From [Phialemoniopsis] sp. UDSM-2020 (lineage: Eukaryota; Ascomycota; Sordariomycetes; Thyridiales; Thyridiaceae): a stretch of 64,000 bases of DNA. Under the pieces are notes generated by a model. That model worked only from the letters and a program-made list of their open reading frames with translations, ran no database searches and was not told the origin of the DNA. The stretch lies in assembly GCA_018873225.1 (NCBI GenBank), contig JAEILZ010000010.1, positions 248,001-312,000 on the forward strand. The letters are read 5' to 3'. A program made the position numbers and the translations under genes. This document shows positions 11,353 through 22,178 of the stretch, in pieces; position 1 is the first letter of the stretch, and each line of letters starts with the position of its first letter.

Positions 11353-12203
11353 ATGGCAGCCAAAATTATCTTAGTCACGGGAGCCAACAGCGGTATCGGT
11401 TACGAAACTGTTAAGGCCTTCCTTCAATCCCCAAACCCTTACCATGTCTATCTTGGCAGCAGGTCCTTGGAGAAGGGCAAGTCGGCACTTGAAAAGATCC
11501 AGGCCGAATGCCCCACGTCAACCAACACGGTTGAGCTGCTCCAGATTGACCTCGACAGCGATGAATCCATTGAGAATGCATTCGAGGTGATCAAGAGCAA
11601 GCATGGCCTGCTCGATGTTCTCATCAACAATGCAGGTAGGTCGAATGTCTACCACCCACTTTGATGAGTACAATGTTGATTCGGTTTACAGGTGCTGCGT
11701 TTGACGGAGAGTTTCTCCAGGACAAATTGAGTCTAAGAGACTCTTTCAACAAAGCCTACGATCTCAACGTGGCTGGCACGAACGTCGTTACCTGGACATT
11801 CATCCCTTTGCTCTTAAAAGCGGCTGAGCCTCGGATCCTCTTTGTCGCCGGCCTGTCGATGATGACGCTAGCGGCCGAGTCCTACTTCCCAACGCCGCCG
11901 CAGCCGGCCGGGTGGCCCAAGAAGATTGACTTTGAGACAATCGGTTATCGCTGCAGCAAGACGGCCTTGAGCATGTTGATGCTTGACTGGAACCACAAGC
12001 TCAAGGCCGATGGCATCAAGGTATTCAGCGTGAGCCCTGGCCTTTGTAACACAGGCTTGGGAGGCCTAGGAGAGGAATGGTACCTGGCTGCGGGAGCAAC
12101 TCATCCCAGTGAAGGTGGTCAGAGGCTGTTGCGTGTTGCTGAGGGTCATAGAGATGCTGACGCAGGCAAGATTGTTGAGAAGGAAGGATTGCTCGCATGG
12201 TAG
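11353..12203 (+). CDS. Short-chain dehydrogenase/reductase (classical SDR)
   Basis: Two exons (11353..11635 and 11692..12203) give 264 residues. The cofactor motif TGANSGIGYE, the NNAG motif (split by the intron) and the catalytic YRCSK are present, so the enzyme should be active. After the Rossmann N-terminus, PGLCNTGLGG follows the catalytic Lys as in carbonyl-reductase-like SDRs. Substrate is not deducible. It stands alone next to a peroxidase and a secreted Cys-rich protein on the opposite strand, with which it converges. Confidence 0.85.
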
Positions 12204-12306
12204 TTTGTATAGAGCTATCATTGCTCAGTTGCCTCTGTAGTGACAATTTTATGTCATTATCACCGACACTATGTCTAATTACAAACTTGACAACTGCTTT
12301 GTGATC

Positions 12307-12951
12307 CTACTCCCGGTGCCAGTCCCAGCATTTAGGTGCCACGTCTCCCACTCGACAGGGTTCACCCAGCAAGACGTATGTTTGTGGTACGAAGCTCGGG
12401 TGCATACACACTCGTCCACCAAAAGTCGAATTGTACGACAACAACATTAAGTTCTCGTAGGCGCACACAAATTCCCCCTTTTCGTTCACGGGGCACTGTG
12501 TCAAGCACACGGTCTGCCCGCGTCTCGTCCAGGGCTGGTTGGGGAAACGGAGAGAGTCGTTGACCATCTTTTCGGCGCACTCAATATCTGACGTCCAGTT
12601 TGTGGGAATGGTAACGCCGAACGGCTGATGGACCGGGTCTCTGTTTTGTGGACACTTGATTTCATCGCAGCGAGGGTCGGGTTCTTCACCCCAGAGACAG
12701 TCTTCTGGCCCATTATAGCCCGGCGGTGCGAGGTTTAGCTCGGGCGAAGCAGTCGGGAAGACATGATTGGTGTAGGTCCAGCCGCCAAAGGAATCATTGA
12801 CAAAGATTTCCTCGTTTACAAAAGTTGGGGTGGTGTAGGGGATTCCAGGGATGACAGGTCTGACCGTTGTAGAGGCTGTGGCTGTCGTGGTCGGGTCAGC
12901 GAAGACATCGTTTCCAGCCACGACAAGGCTTATCAAAAGCTGAACAAGCAT
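12307..12951 (-). CDS. Secreted cysteine-rich protein, unknown function
   Basis: A single exon encodes 214 residues. A signal peptide (about residues 1-19, ending in VFA) is followed by a Thr-rich segment. The mature part has ten cysteines, enough for five disulfides, and several N-glycosylation sites (NDS, NWT, NST). No known domain is recognised. Size, secretion and cysteine content fit an apoplastic or cell-wall protein, possibly an effector candidate, but nothing in the sequence fixes a role. Confidence 0.65.
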   Translation of the reverse strand: MLVQLLISLVVAGNDVFADPTTTATASTTVRPVIPGIPYTTPTFVNEEIFVNDSFGGWTYTNHVFPTASPELNLAPPGYNGPEDCLWGEEPDPRCDEIKCPQNRDPVHQPFGVTIPTNWTSDIECAEKMVNDSLRFPNQPWTRRGQTVCLTQCPVNEKGEFVCAYENLMLLSYNSTFGGRVCMHPSFVPQTYVLLGEPCRVGDVAPKCWDWHRE

Positions 12952-14140
12952 TTGGACAGTGTTTTAAGGTACGGAGAGTCAATACATCGTTGGCAAGTAT
13001 CAGACATAGCTTGACGAGGCAACATTATTTATGGAAATACAGAAAGGAGGAACACTCAGAGTCCGAGGTCTCGGAATGCCGCCATATTGGCTGCAAGGAC
13101 TGTGTGTAGTGATTCATAGGCTAAATAGAGCAATGCAGAGCGAGTGACTACAGGATTTGGTGTGTTTACCTCGAATAGTAAAATGGTGGGAAGGGGTTGC
13201 AGAGACCCCGCTGTTCAAAAGTAACAACCGGAATTTGCAGGCCGAGTTAAGCGATTGAGGTCATAGATCTGTGGTACATGTAGTAGAATCAGCGCTGGCA
13301 CTCCACTACATTGCCTAGCCTTATGAAGAGTAGGTCAAGGTCTTCAATGATGAAGATTCACCAAAGGGCAGATATTTACTCGAAAATAGCTACGTTCTGA
13401 CAACATAAGGTTCACAAATAAAGACTTGCCTACAGCCACTCACAAGCTTATTACTTGACCTCCAGTCACATGCAGGGAGCTGGCTACTTGAAAAGGAATA
13501 TTTGAATAGTAAAGTTATAATAAATTTGAGACTGAAATAATAATTTCTCAAATGTGAATTTATTCAGTCAAATATAAACTCGAAATACTATTGAGAGTGT
13601 TACTTGTGACTTGGCTCTTTATAAAGGTATCTTGAATTTATCACAATATACTAAGAGACTCTATTCTTTCACTCTGTAACCTAAATCATGTTTTAATCTT
13701 GTTGAAATACCAATGAAGGAGGATGGAAGTGTCCAAAGTGCATGAGGGAACTGCCGAGAATTCACAAATCTGGTTGGCCAGAAAGGGGAATAATGCCAAG
13801 ACTTTTACCCACTTAAGGCGCACGAGCCACATTGCATCAAGCAAATTTCACAGGCTGACTTTCACCTGAAGAAATGTTGGACAAAGCTACTCCATTGCTA
13901 TCTTTTCTCGGTACAATCTATCCGTGTTTTCAGCTAGCTGGGAAGTATCGTCCTTCAAAACTTTTTCCCTGTCAGGTACACAGACCTCTCACCTCACTCC
14001 GTTTCAATCGGTCCGTGGCGTGTCAAGGCCAGACTCTCACCTTTACTTCTTCCCCTCCGGACTCCCCCAAGCGACGACACGAGAAGTTTTAACGCAAATT
14101 TCTCGCCTCAAGGCCAGGTGCCCTCCAGTCGTGCGCAAAG
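12952..14140. other. Intergenic region with an AT-rich segment
   Basis: No gene was recognised. About 13490-13700 is clearly AT-rich compared with both flanks and contains imperfect inverted words such as gactgaaataa and ttattcagtc. The right end is pyrimidine-rich, as expected for the promoter of the SET gene. Confidence 0.5.
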
Positions 14141-15797
14141 ATGGACGAGTTTGCGCAAAAGTCGCAGGGTTTCCTGGACTGGTTCAGGTCCCTGCCCGGC
14201 GCGACCTTCCACGAATCCATCAGGATTGCGGACCTGCGTCCCCGACATGCCGGGCGCGGCATCGGTAAGCTTAAATTCCTCTCGCCAAGACATACCGCCC
14301 GACCCGACCTCCCGACACTGATACTGACACCTATCACGCAGTCGCCACCGCCGACATTGAGCCGGATACGGTGCTCTTCACCATTCCGCGCGGCAGCATC
14401 ATCTGCGCCTCGACTTCCGAGGTCGTCAAGCAGCTCCCGGCCGTCTTTGCCCCGCCGGCCGACGCCACCGAGGACGGCGAGGCCGACGACGAGCACGAGG
14501 ACCGCTCTCAGGACTCGTGGACCTCGCTCATCCTCATCATGATCTATGAGTATCTGCGCGGCGATGCCTCGCCCTGGAAGCCGTACCTCGAGGTCCTGCC
14601 TACGGAGTTTGAGACGCTCATGTTCTGGTCCCAAGACCAGCTCCGGCAGCTCCAGGCCAGCTCCGTGCTCGCCAAGGTCGGCCGCGAGGAGGCCGACTCG
14701 ATGATCCGGACCAAGATCCTGCCCGTCGTCCAGGAGCACGCCGATGTGTTTTACGCCGGGGCCGCCGCTAAGCTCGGCGAGGAGGAGCTGCTTGCCCTGG
14801 CCCACCGCATGGGCAGCACCATCATGGCGTATGCCTTTGATCTCGACAAGGACGAGGATGAGGAGAAGGGCGGAGAGGACGAGGACGATGAGTGGGTTGA
14901 GGACCGAGAGGGCAAGACTTTGATGGGCATGGTGCCCATGGCGGATATCCTGAATGCCGATGCCGAGTTCAACGTGAGTATAGAATTGGATGAGTTGACT
15001 ACTACCTGGGTTAGGGCTAACTAAAAATGCAGGCACATATCAACCACGAGGAGGAAGCATTGACGGCCACAGCGTTGCGGCCCATCAAGGCTGGCGAGGA
15101 GATCCTCAACTACTACGGCCCGCTGCCCAACAGCGAGCTCCTCCGCAGATACGGCTATACTACGTCACGGCATCACCGCTACGACGTGGCCGAAGTGTCG
15201 TGGGATTCCGTCTTTGCATCTCTCAAGTCTCTCATCAACCTTTCTCCCCAAGAATGGACTCAAATAGTGAGTAGACTCCAGCTTTTGCTGTCCTATATAT
15301 CTATTCGTTCCCCAGTACTAACACTATTCCAGGCCGACTCCGTCGAACCCGAAGAGCTAGAAGACAGCTTCATCATCGACCGCAACCTCGACGAGGCCGA
15401 GTCCACCGGCCTCTTCCCCCAGAGCAGCAAGCCCGCCGTCCTCGCCGAGCTGCCCCAGGAGATGGACGAGCAGGTCAAGATGCTGCTCAAGGTCGTCAAG
15501 CAGGTCCGCCCGGAGACGGTCCCGGACAAGACCCGCCGCGACGAGATCTACCTGACGGCCGTGCGGTCGGCCCTCGAGTCGCGCTTGGCCGAGTACGAGA
15601 CAAGTCCCGATCAGGACCGCGCCGTGCTCGAGCAGGCCGTCGCCGCCGGGGACAGCCGCCTGCGCGACGCCGTCGAGGTGCGCCTCGGCGAGAAGGTGCT
15701 CCTGCTCGAGGCTAGGCAGCTCGTCGAGCAGAAGCTGCGCGGCCTGGCGGAGCAGAACGGTGACGGCGGAAGGGACGCCAAGCGGCAGAAGAGGTGA
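14141..15797 (+). CDS. SET-domain lysine methyltransferase, SETD6/Rkm4-like
   Basis: Four exons (14141..14264, 14342..14973, 15033..15266, 15333..15797) give 484 residues. A split SET domain is visible: the N-terminal GRGIVATADIEPDTVLFTIP, a helical insert with an acidic loop (DEDEEKGGEDEDDE), then MADILNADAEFN and NHEEEAL...GEEILNYYGPLPNSELLRRYGY, the S-adenosylmethionine and catalytic tyrosine region. A C-terminal Rubisco-LSMT-like substrate-binding domain follows, with a basic KRQKR tail that could be a nuclear signal. Relatives methylate ribosomal protein or nuclear targets. It converges with RTT109. Confidence 0.88.
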
Positions 15798-16197
15798 TCT
15801 TGTCTGCGTATATGTCGGTCGTTTCAGAGTGGTTAGACTTGTTGGGCGCATAGCTGGCTGGATGTGTTTTTGATGATCTGAGTGATGATTGCTTTGGGAA
15901 GAACAAAACGGTCTAGAGGAACCGGAGTTATTTTACCTTACAGATGATACCACGCCTCAACGCCTGGTCGGTGATAGAGTCAACGTTTTTGATTTCTTTG
16001 TCGATTTAATACAAATACAAAAGGCTATACGACCTTGCCTATCCAGCCTCCTTCGCTGTTGCACTGCAGTGCACCGCCCTAACCAGGTCATTCTCATCGC
16101 TCGAATCCACAAACGCCATGTTTTGCTAACCCCCAGGTTGCGCTCATAAACCAGAACCTCATATTTCCCTGGACGCCAATCCAATGATCATGGTATC
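15798..16197. other. Convergent 3' intergenic region
   Basis: 400 bp between the stops of the SET gene and RTT109. It should hold both 3' UTRs; nothing else was seen. Confidence 0.5.
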
Positions 16198-17946
16198 TTA
16201 TGCCAACTTGGGCTTCTTCCGCACCAAGCCAGCCCCAAGCGTGTTGACCTTTGGTACCTCCTCGGCTGCAACTGTGCCTTGGTGTTGTGAGGCATCGGCA
16301 GTCGGCTCGACTGCATCGGTGCTTTCCTTTCTTTTCTTCCTAATCAGACCAGCACCCAACATGTTCACGCCCCCATTTGGCTTTGCCTCGCCACCCTCCG
16401 TGGGCTTCTTCCTGACCAGACCAGACAGGTTGTTCACCACGCCTGTGGTACCGTTGCTCTGCGTTGCAGTCGGTAGCTCCATCTTGCCTTGGACTTCAAG
16501 ACCCCACTGCGAGCCCATCCCGACTTCTTCGATCCAGCGCCTTGTACTGCCCACGGCCTTGTCTAGGGTAGCAAAGTCGAGCCTTAGAAGCAACTCGGTG
16601 CATCGCTTGTAGTCAGACTCGTCGACAATCTTCTGTCCCCTGCCCTCGGCGGGCCAGTAGTAGTATGCGGTCGAGACTGGGCGGTCGAGGAGGTAATTGC
16701 GCTGTCGAGTCTTGATGCGAGGCTGGCGAGAGACGATTCGCCCCTTCAGTGCCTTCTTTTTCTTCTTTTGCTTGTCCTTCTTCTTCTTTTCCTTCTTGTC
16801 GGCTTCCGCGCTCTTAGATGGGGTTCCAAATGCCTTCTTAGGGCTTGATTTGGGCGTCGAGATTGCGACCGTTTGTCGGTGTCTTGAAGGCGTGCTCGGT
16901 GGTTCCTGAATCGTGGCTTCGTTGATCGCGAGAGTTGCTCCAGGGCGTCCTCGTTCAATCTCAGACCCCTTCGGATCGAAGACAACCCAGATGAATCCCG
17001 TCATCCGGCCACTGGAGCACTCTTGCCTGTATGACATCATTTCCCAGAATTGCTCCAGGGTCTTCACGCTCCTCCATGCGCCGCTGCTCTGCTCTCTATT
17101 GGACGCCTCTTCGTCGAGTTCATCGCGGTATCGTGACTTGGGATCGTCGGGGTATTTGGGGATCAGGCACCGCGGTGGCACCCAGTCGTACTCTTGGCAG
17201 TAGTGAGAGATCTTCTCTAGTGGGTGTCCGAGGACCCAATTCGCAGCGCTGTTCGTCGTACGCGGTATGAAGGCTCGAGTCTCGTAGTGGTCGAGGCCTG
17301 GAATGAGGAGGTAGCCCTTGATGCTCTGATATCGCGAGTCCGGCCGCTGTTGTTGCTCCTCGAGCATTGGGTTTAGAACCCGGCACCACCACTTGACAAG
17401 CCCCCTGTCATCCAGAACATGTTTGCCGCTATTCTCAACGCTCCCAGGAAATAGATACTGCGCCTGCGCGCGCGCAAAAAGGTTGACTGTTGTCTGAATG
17501 CCTTTGCGCCGGCGTTGCTCGATGAGGTAGGTCAAAAAGGCAGAGCTGACCTCACGAATCGGGGACGGCGTGCCCTTGGGAAGCTTTAGGAGGTGAAGGT
17601 AGCCGGTCGAGTCGGCTTTGGATATGAAGAATATGGTCGAGAAGGCAGTCGTAAAGACAAAGATCTCGAGGGCGAGGACGATCACGGGCCGCCGATCGGC
17701 TTGTGTCTCTGGGGAGGGGGCTGTTGACTCTGGGTTAATCGTGACCGCAAGGAAGTGATTCTCGCAATAGGTCTTGTCTGGTCGCTGATCGGGCGGCGGA
17801 TGGCACAGAGCATCCGTCTTGGTCGGAGGAGTGGACAGGTGGTAGACACCGAATCGATGATCCCTGGGCAGGATCGCGGATAGCTTCTCCAACAGCACCG
17901 CGCGGCACTGTGGCTGCTTTGGCGCAATTGAAGATCCCTTTGCCAT
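16198..17946 (-). CDS. RTT109: Histone H3-K56 acetyltransferase Rtt109
   Basis: A single exon encodes 582 residues. The KAT11/Rtt109 fold is supported by YCENHFLAVTI, the LFARAQAQYLFPGS helix, LDDRGLVKWWCRVL and DPKSRYRDEL. The C-terminus has Lys-rich stretches (KKEKKKKDKQKKKKKALKG) and short LVRKKP-type repeats likely to act in chaperone or nuclear contacts. Rtt109 acetylates newly made histone H3 on Lys56 with the Vps75 and Asf1 chaperones and supports genome stability. Fungal homologues have about this length. It shares the 455-bp upstream region with the divergent mitochondrial ribosomal gene. Confidence 0.88.
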   Translation of the reverse strand: MAKGSSIAPKQPQCRAVLLEKLSAILPRDHRFGVYHLSTPPTKTDALCHPPPDQRPDKTYCENHFLAVTINPESTAPSPETQADRRPVIVLALEIFVFTTAFSTIFFISKADSTGYLHLLKLPKGTPSPIREVSSAFLTYLIEQRRRKGIQTTVNLFARAQAQYLFPGSVENSGKHVLDDRGLVKWWCRVLNPMLEEQQQRPDSRYQSIKGYLLIPGLDHYETRAFIPRTTNSAANWVLGHPLEKISHYCQEYDWVPPRCLIPKYPDDPKSRYRDELDEEASNREQSSGAWRSVKTLEQFWEMMSYRQECSSGRMTGFIWVVFDPKGSEIERGRPGATLAINEATIQEPPSTPSRHRQTVAISTPKSSPKKAFGTPSKSAEADKKEKKKKDKQKKKKKALKGRIVSRQPRIKTRQRNYLLDRPVSTAYYYWPAEGRGQKIVDESDYKRCTELLLRLDFATLDKAVGSTRRWIEEVGMGSQWGLEVQGKMELPTATQSNGTTGVVNNLSGLVRKKPTEGGEAKPNGGVNMLGAGLIRKKRKESTDAVEPTADASQHQGTVAAEEVPKVNTLGAGLVRKKPKLA

Positions 17947-18402
17947 GTTGAGCGCTACAGTGGTATGTGGCGACTCAGACAGATGGTGACGACAGCATTG
18001 TGAGCTTCAGAAAGGCAACAGAGAATTCTCAGTCCAAAAAGTTGAAGCCAGCGCAAGGGATCGTCAAAGCCGCCTTTGGTCACGTCTCACCTGGGCAGTC
18101 TCACTCAAGTCGCGTTCTCGCTTCCAGCTCCCCCGCAAAGGTACCAAATTGGCGGTTCGTCTAGCACTAATTGAGCTAAAGTCGCATTTTGCTCAGGGGA
18201 CACAGCGCCCTTTCAAGAAAATGGGCGCTAAATTGCGCCGCCAAAACCCGCGCTGGGCGAAATTGCGCTTATCTCTTATCGCAGGCCCATCACGTGGTCA
18301 TGCGATCCTCTGGGGATCCGCAAAAAATATCAGGAAGCTCGCGAGACCAGTCCGCGCCTTCATCACCATTACGATCCTCTATTGCCCATTCACGTCGCAA
18401 AG
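17947..18402. other. Divergent promoter between RTT109 and the mitoribosomal gene
   Basis: The 456-bp region separates two divergent starts (17946 and 18403). No clear TATA box was seen. It contains a repeated ttgcgc/gcgctaaattgcgc motif near 18220-18270. Confidence 0.4.
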
Positions 18403-19302
18403 ATGGCCTCCAAGGTCCCCAGGCAAGCTCTTCGGACCTCCCAGAGTGTCTCAAGGCAATGCCAAGCCTCACACTTGAGGCATTGCACCCGCCCCTTTTC
18501 TACAACCATCACCCGAAGAAACAACGAGACTCCTGAGGCGCGGGAAGCATCAGCAACTGAAGACCGACCACGATGGGCGCACACACCCGATGGGATGAAG
18601 GCTCCTTTCTCAATCAATGTTGTCAAGGATCCCAGGAGACAAATATGGAAGGTCAATGAGGACCCGGAGAAGCTCGAGCGCGTGTATGAGCGGCTACTCG
18701 GAAAGGACGTTTCCCAGCTTCTGCCAGACGAGCTGAAGTGGTTGGCAGTCACGCACAAGAGCTTTGACGGAGGCAGGAGAGGTTTCAACACGAGACTTGC
18801 GTTCTTTGGTAGGTCTGGGAACGGTCAAGGCCCGGTATTCTCAAAGCTGACAACCGTGGAACAGGCCGACAAATCATTGCTCTCGAGGCCACTCGATCCA
18901 TTCTAGCATCTTCACCCGCTATCAAGATTGACGACCCTTATGGCCGCGAGCCTTTCGAACACCCCGCTCTCGCCAACGTCGACAAACTCACGGCCAACCA
19001 GCCCCAGGATGTTGTTTCGAAGGAGAAGCTGTCACAACTAGCTATGGAAATGGGTCTACAGGGCGTCGTGCGGTGGAAGCCGCGGCTGGTACGTCGCACA
19101 GCATCCTAAGACTTGTATGGTGAAGAAGATATGCTTACCAAATTCACTCTCTCTATAGCCCGAGAACCTCCATGCATCAGGTCTTACCGTCGTCCTTACC
19201 ACGACACTCTACGCGATCGTCGGTGCCGTCTCACTCCAAACTGGCGCAGAAGTGGCAAGCAGAGTTGTTAGGGAGAGGATACTCAGAAGATTATCAGCAT
19301 GA
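18403..19302 (+). CDS. Mitochondrial large-subunit ribosomal protein with RNase III fold (mL57/MRPL15-like)
   Basis: Three exons (18403..18808, 18865..19088, 19159..19302) give 257 residues. The N-terminus is basic and Ser/Thr-rich without acids (mitochondrial presequence). The body holds LLPDELKWLAVTHKSFDGGRRGFNTRLAFFGR followed by helices, matching the RNase III-like domain of yeast MRPL15 homologues, which lack the catalytic acidic cluster and serve structurally in the mitoribosome. The start at 18403 is the first ATG of the frame and gives a proper presequence. Confidence 0.82.
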
Positions 19303-19494
19303 AGCGATTTCTGGTCGATGAAGGAAGCTGTAAAATGATGTACAATACCTGTTGATCTAGACTACACTATACCAACATACCCCCGGGACAAACAGTGCCG
19401 GTATTTTTCCCATGTACCCAGAAGACAAAAGAAACGCTACTGCAAAAAGAATATTGTACAATTGGTGGACAGGCCGCCCCCGGAAGACCTGCTC

Positions 19495-20412
19495 TTACCA
19501 TGCGCCTTGCTTGAAGACGAGCTCTCGTATCTTGATCTGGTTCTTGCCGACAGTCATCCACTCAGAACCGGTCTTGAGGCCCCTGCCTTTGCCATCCGCG
19601 AAGCGTCGATACCGGTCGCTGCTCGGACCGCACTCCTCGAGAAAACATGACCCGGAGGTAAACGACTCGGGAGGCCCCAGCTCAAAGTACAATACCAGCA
19701 CGATCTCGTCAAAGTTCTTCAGGGCGGTGCGCCCGAACGCGGCCAGCATGGCACCGGAACCGTCGCTCGTGAAGCAGCCCGCGCTCAGTCCGGCCCGTTG
19801 CAGACCAAGCGCCCCTGAGAAACCCAAGCCGCCCGAGGGCCCGCCACCGTAGTGGCGGTACCGCTGCGTCAGGGGCAGGCTCTCGAGCTGCTGGCGCTCG
19901 ACCTCGTCGTTGAGCTTGCGCAGGCGCTGCACGTCAAAGTCGCCGAGCACGATGACCATGTCGTTGTCCGGGTCGAAGTAGACGCCGTGCTGCCTCCTGG
20001 GGCCCTCGCCCGGCAGCGGGATGGCGACGACGTAGCGCTCGAGCGCGGCGGCGCGGGCCTCGGCGCAGACGGATAAGGCGGCCGGGTTCCGGCAGCGCGA
20101 CTTCCACTGCGGCAGGGCGACGCTGCCCGGCTGCTTGTCCGGGTCCGAGTAGTGCGCCTTGCGCGTGTGCAGCACGATGACGCGGGGCTGCAGGGAGAAG
20201 TCCCAGATCCGGAGCCGGAGCTCGGCGGGCAGGTCCGGGAACAGGGTGAAGCGCTGCGGCGGCGGTTCCTGTTGCCCCTGGCCAAGGTGGTGGTGGTCGG
20301 CGGCGGCGGCGGCGGTGCCTGTGCCAGGGGCAGTCTGTGACAACGGCGTCGGCAGTGGAGCTGGGGCTGCGGGGCAGGCCGCTGTCATGGTGGTGGTGGC
20401 CGTGGTGGTCAT
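19495..20412 (-). CDS. 2EXR-domain protein, unknown function
   Basis: A single exon encodes 305 residues. The segment FTLFPDLPAELRLRIWDFSL is the hallmark of the 2EXR family found in large numbers in Pezizomycotina. The N-terminus is low-complexity (Ala, Thr, Pro, His). CxEARAAAL and YFDPDNDMVIVLGDF follow as in other members. No biochemical role is established for the family. Only one other gene of comparable size, the extended SDR, lies close upstream on the same strand. Confidence 0.8.
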   Translation of the reverse strand: MTTTATTTMTAACPAAPAPLPTPLSQTAPGTGTAAAAADHHHLGQGQQEPPPQRFTLFPDLPAELRLRIWDFSLQPRVIVLHTRKAHYSDPDKQPGSVALPQWKSRCRNPAALSVCAEARAAALERYVVAIPLPGEGPRRQHGVYFDPDNDMVIVLGDFDVQRLRKLNDEVERQQLESLPLTQRYRHYGGGPSGGLGFSGALGLQRAGLSAGCFTSDGSGAMLAAFGRTALKNFDEIVLVLYFELGPPESFTSGSCFLEECGPSSDRYRRFADGKGRGLKTGSEWMTVGKNQIKIRELVFKQGAW

Positions 20413-20944
20413 CTTCTGGCAGAGCGGCGGCGGCGGACAGAACTTCCGGTGGTTCGAAGCTGCATGCAGCCGAATTCTCGAGCTTGTGTTTCAGAGATGT
20501 ATTCAGTTTTCCTATTCGAGGTTCCTTGCTCGCTCACTTATGCGAGTCCAGGGAGGAGACGACGCAGGATAATGGGGAGAGCTGATGGGGGTCCCTGTCA
20601 ACTGGTACGCCCATATCCGGCAAAGACGGCCCACGGCAGCCCCCTGCGCCCTACTACCAACACGAGCGACACCAGTCCGTGATAGGGCGCCCGATGTCAC
20701 CGGGTTCGCTTAATTTTCAGGTTTTGGCAACCATTGAGTCCCGCTGCCCGGTGGTCTTGTGCGCGCGTGAAGGGTCCTCGTCCCCACTGGTCAGCATATC
20801 GGGCGCAAACCGAGAGGAAGTTCATGATGGTTTCCTGGTGTCATTCCGAGAGAGATAACATTTCCTTGGAATGCCCAATATAATTACACGTTTAGCACCG
20901 CTTCCCACTAGTTCCTTGCTTACATTTTATCATCTAGCGCAAAC
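20413..20944. other. Intergenic, nothing recognised
   Basis: Upstream region of the 2EXR gene and 3' flank of the extended SDR. It begins with CCG-type triplet repeats continuing from the 2EXR N-terminus. No gene or site is convincing. Confidence 0.4.
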
Positions 20945-22078
20945 TCAAGCATCAACTTTAACCTGTTTTATCATCTTTTTCCTCCTGACCTGGGCCGATT
21001 GCTCTCTTGCGCCAGACTTCGGTTTCTGTGAACGAAGTTCTAAGAACTGTTTAACCAAGCCCCTGACTTGCTCTTCAAAGCCAACAAACTCAATCCCAAA
21101 TGCCCTCTCGGTAAGACTCGCATCGATAGGGATGTCAACCGTGTCCACGTTTCCCTTTGTCACCAACAACCTCGACTCCATCGCCTCGGGAAATTCCTTC
21201 TGGACGATGTCCTTGGCCGCCGCCCACCGAGCCGGCCGGCTAAGGATGTAACTCTGACCACCCGGGACCCGCCTGGTGTCTAGCGACGCAACATGGACCC
21301 TCGCCACGTCGTCGACGTGCACCGTCGCGCCGGCAAATGGGCCCAGGGTCTTACCTAGCAGCATGGCCAGCACGACAGAGTTGGTCCCCCTCAAACATGC
21401 CGAGGCCGTGGTGGCCACGTCGTTCCGGCCCAACACAAAACCTGGATGCAAGTGCACGACGTCGAAAGCCGGGCACTCACGATCCATCCACTCGTCCGCT
21501 TGCCGCAGTGCCTCGATCTTGGAAGCCGCGTAAGCCGCGAATTCCGACATGCATGGGCCATCCTCGTCTTGTTGTGCCTTGCTTATCCGGTCGGTAGGTA
21601 GTATTGGGCTTGTCCCGACTCGAGGCTCGCGACCCTCCATCTGTGCTGTGGGGATGAGGGCCGTGATAGAGCTCGTGATCACTACCCGCCGCACCGAGGG
21701 ACTGTGCTTTGCAGCCTCGAGCATTCCCAATGTACCTTGAACGGCGGGCTGGATGAAGTGCGTCTCGAATTTCGAGAGCGGTATGCTGTCACCCGTTGCT
21801 AGAGGAGAGGCAATGTGGATGATGTGCGTGACTCCCCGCGTGGCGGCGTCGTAAGCACCAAGCTGTGTTATGTCTGGTACGATCACGAACGACAAACGAA
21901 GACTTGGACCGAGCGCTTGAACTTGCGGACGGGAGAGGATGAATGATGCTTTGGCCTCGGATCGTACAGCCGCACGGACGTTGTACCCGGCACGGAGAGC
22001 CTTGACAAGGGTCGCGAATCCGATGTGGCCTGATACACCCGTGATCAACACTAGCTCTGGTGTAGGTGTGAGAGCCAT
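20945..22078 (-). CDS. Extended SDR (dihydroflavonol reductase/Gre2-like NAD(P)-dependent reductase)
   Basis: A single exon of 377 residues starts at the ATG at 22078; the frame is open further upstream but with no better Met context. LITGVSGHIGFA is the extended-SDR cofactor motif. ITSSITAL carries the catalytic Ser, and YAASKIEA the Tyr-x3-Lys pair. HPGFVLGRND and VHVDDVARVHVASL are typical of fungal Gre2/dihydroflavonol-4-reductase relatives that reduce ketones or aldehydes. The Lys-rich C-terminal tail (RRKKMIKQVK) is unusual. Likely cytosolic; substrate unknown. Confidence 0.85.
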   Translation of the reverse strand: MALTPTPELVLITGVSGHIGFATLVKALRAGYNVRAAVRSEAKASFILSRPQVQALGPSLRLSFVIVPDITQLGAYDAATRGVTHIIHIASPLATGDSIPLSKFETHFIQPAVQGTLGMLEAAKHSPSVRRVVITSSITALIPTAQMEGREPRVGTSPILPTDRISKAQQDEDGPCMSEFAAYAASKIEALRQADEWMDRECPAFDVVHLHPGFVLGRNDVATTASACLRGTNSVVLAMLLGKTLGPFAGATVHVDDVARVHVASLDTRRVPGGQSYILSRPARWAAAKDIVQKEFPEAMESRLLVTKGNVDTVDIPIDASLTERAFGIEFVGFEEQVRGLVKQFLELRSQKPKSGAREQSAQVRRKKMIKQVKVDA

Positions 22079-22171
22079 TGTAGGTGTAGCAGATATGTGA
22101 CTGACGATTTGAAGATCAGCTTGAAGAAAGAAGACTGCCCTGAGGCATTGCTTTAAGAGAGGCAAAGGTAC

Positions 22172-22178
22172 ATTTATA
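22172..22178 (-). promoter_or_regulatory. TATA box of the extended SDR
   Basis: TATAAAT on the minus strand lies 94 bp upstream of the ATG at 22078. This supports choosing that start rather than an upstream one. Confidence 0.4.

Noticed and set aside
14089..15036. 315-residue minus-strand ORF opposite the SET gene
   Set aside because: Shadow; the SET motifs and in-phase introns on the plus strand explain the region.
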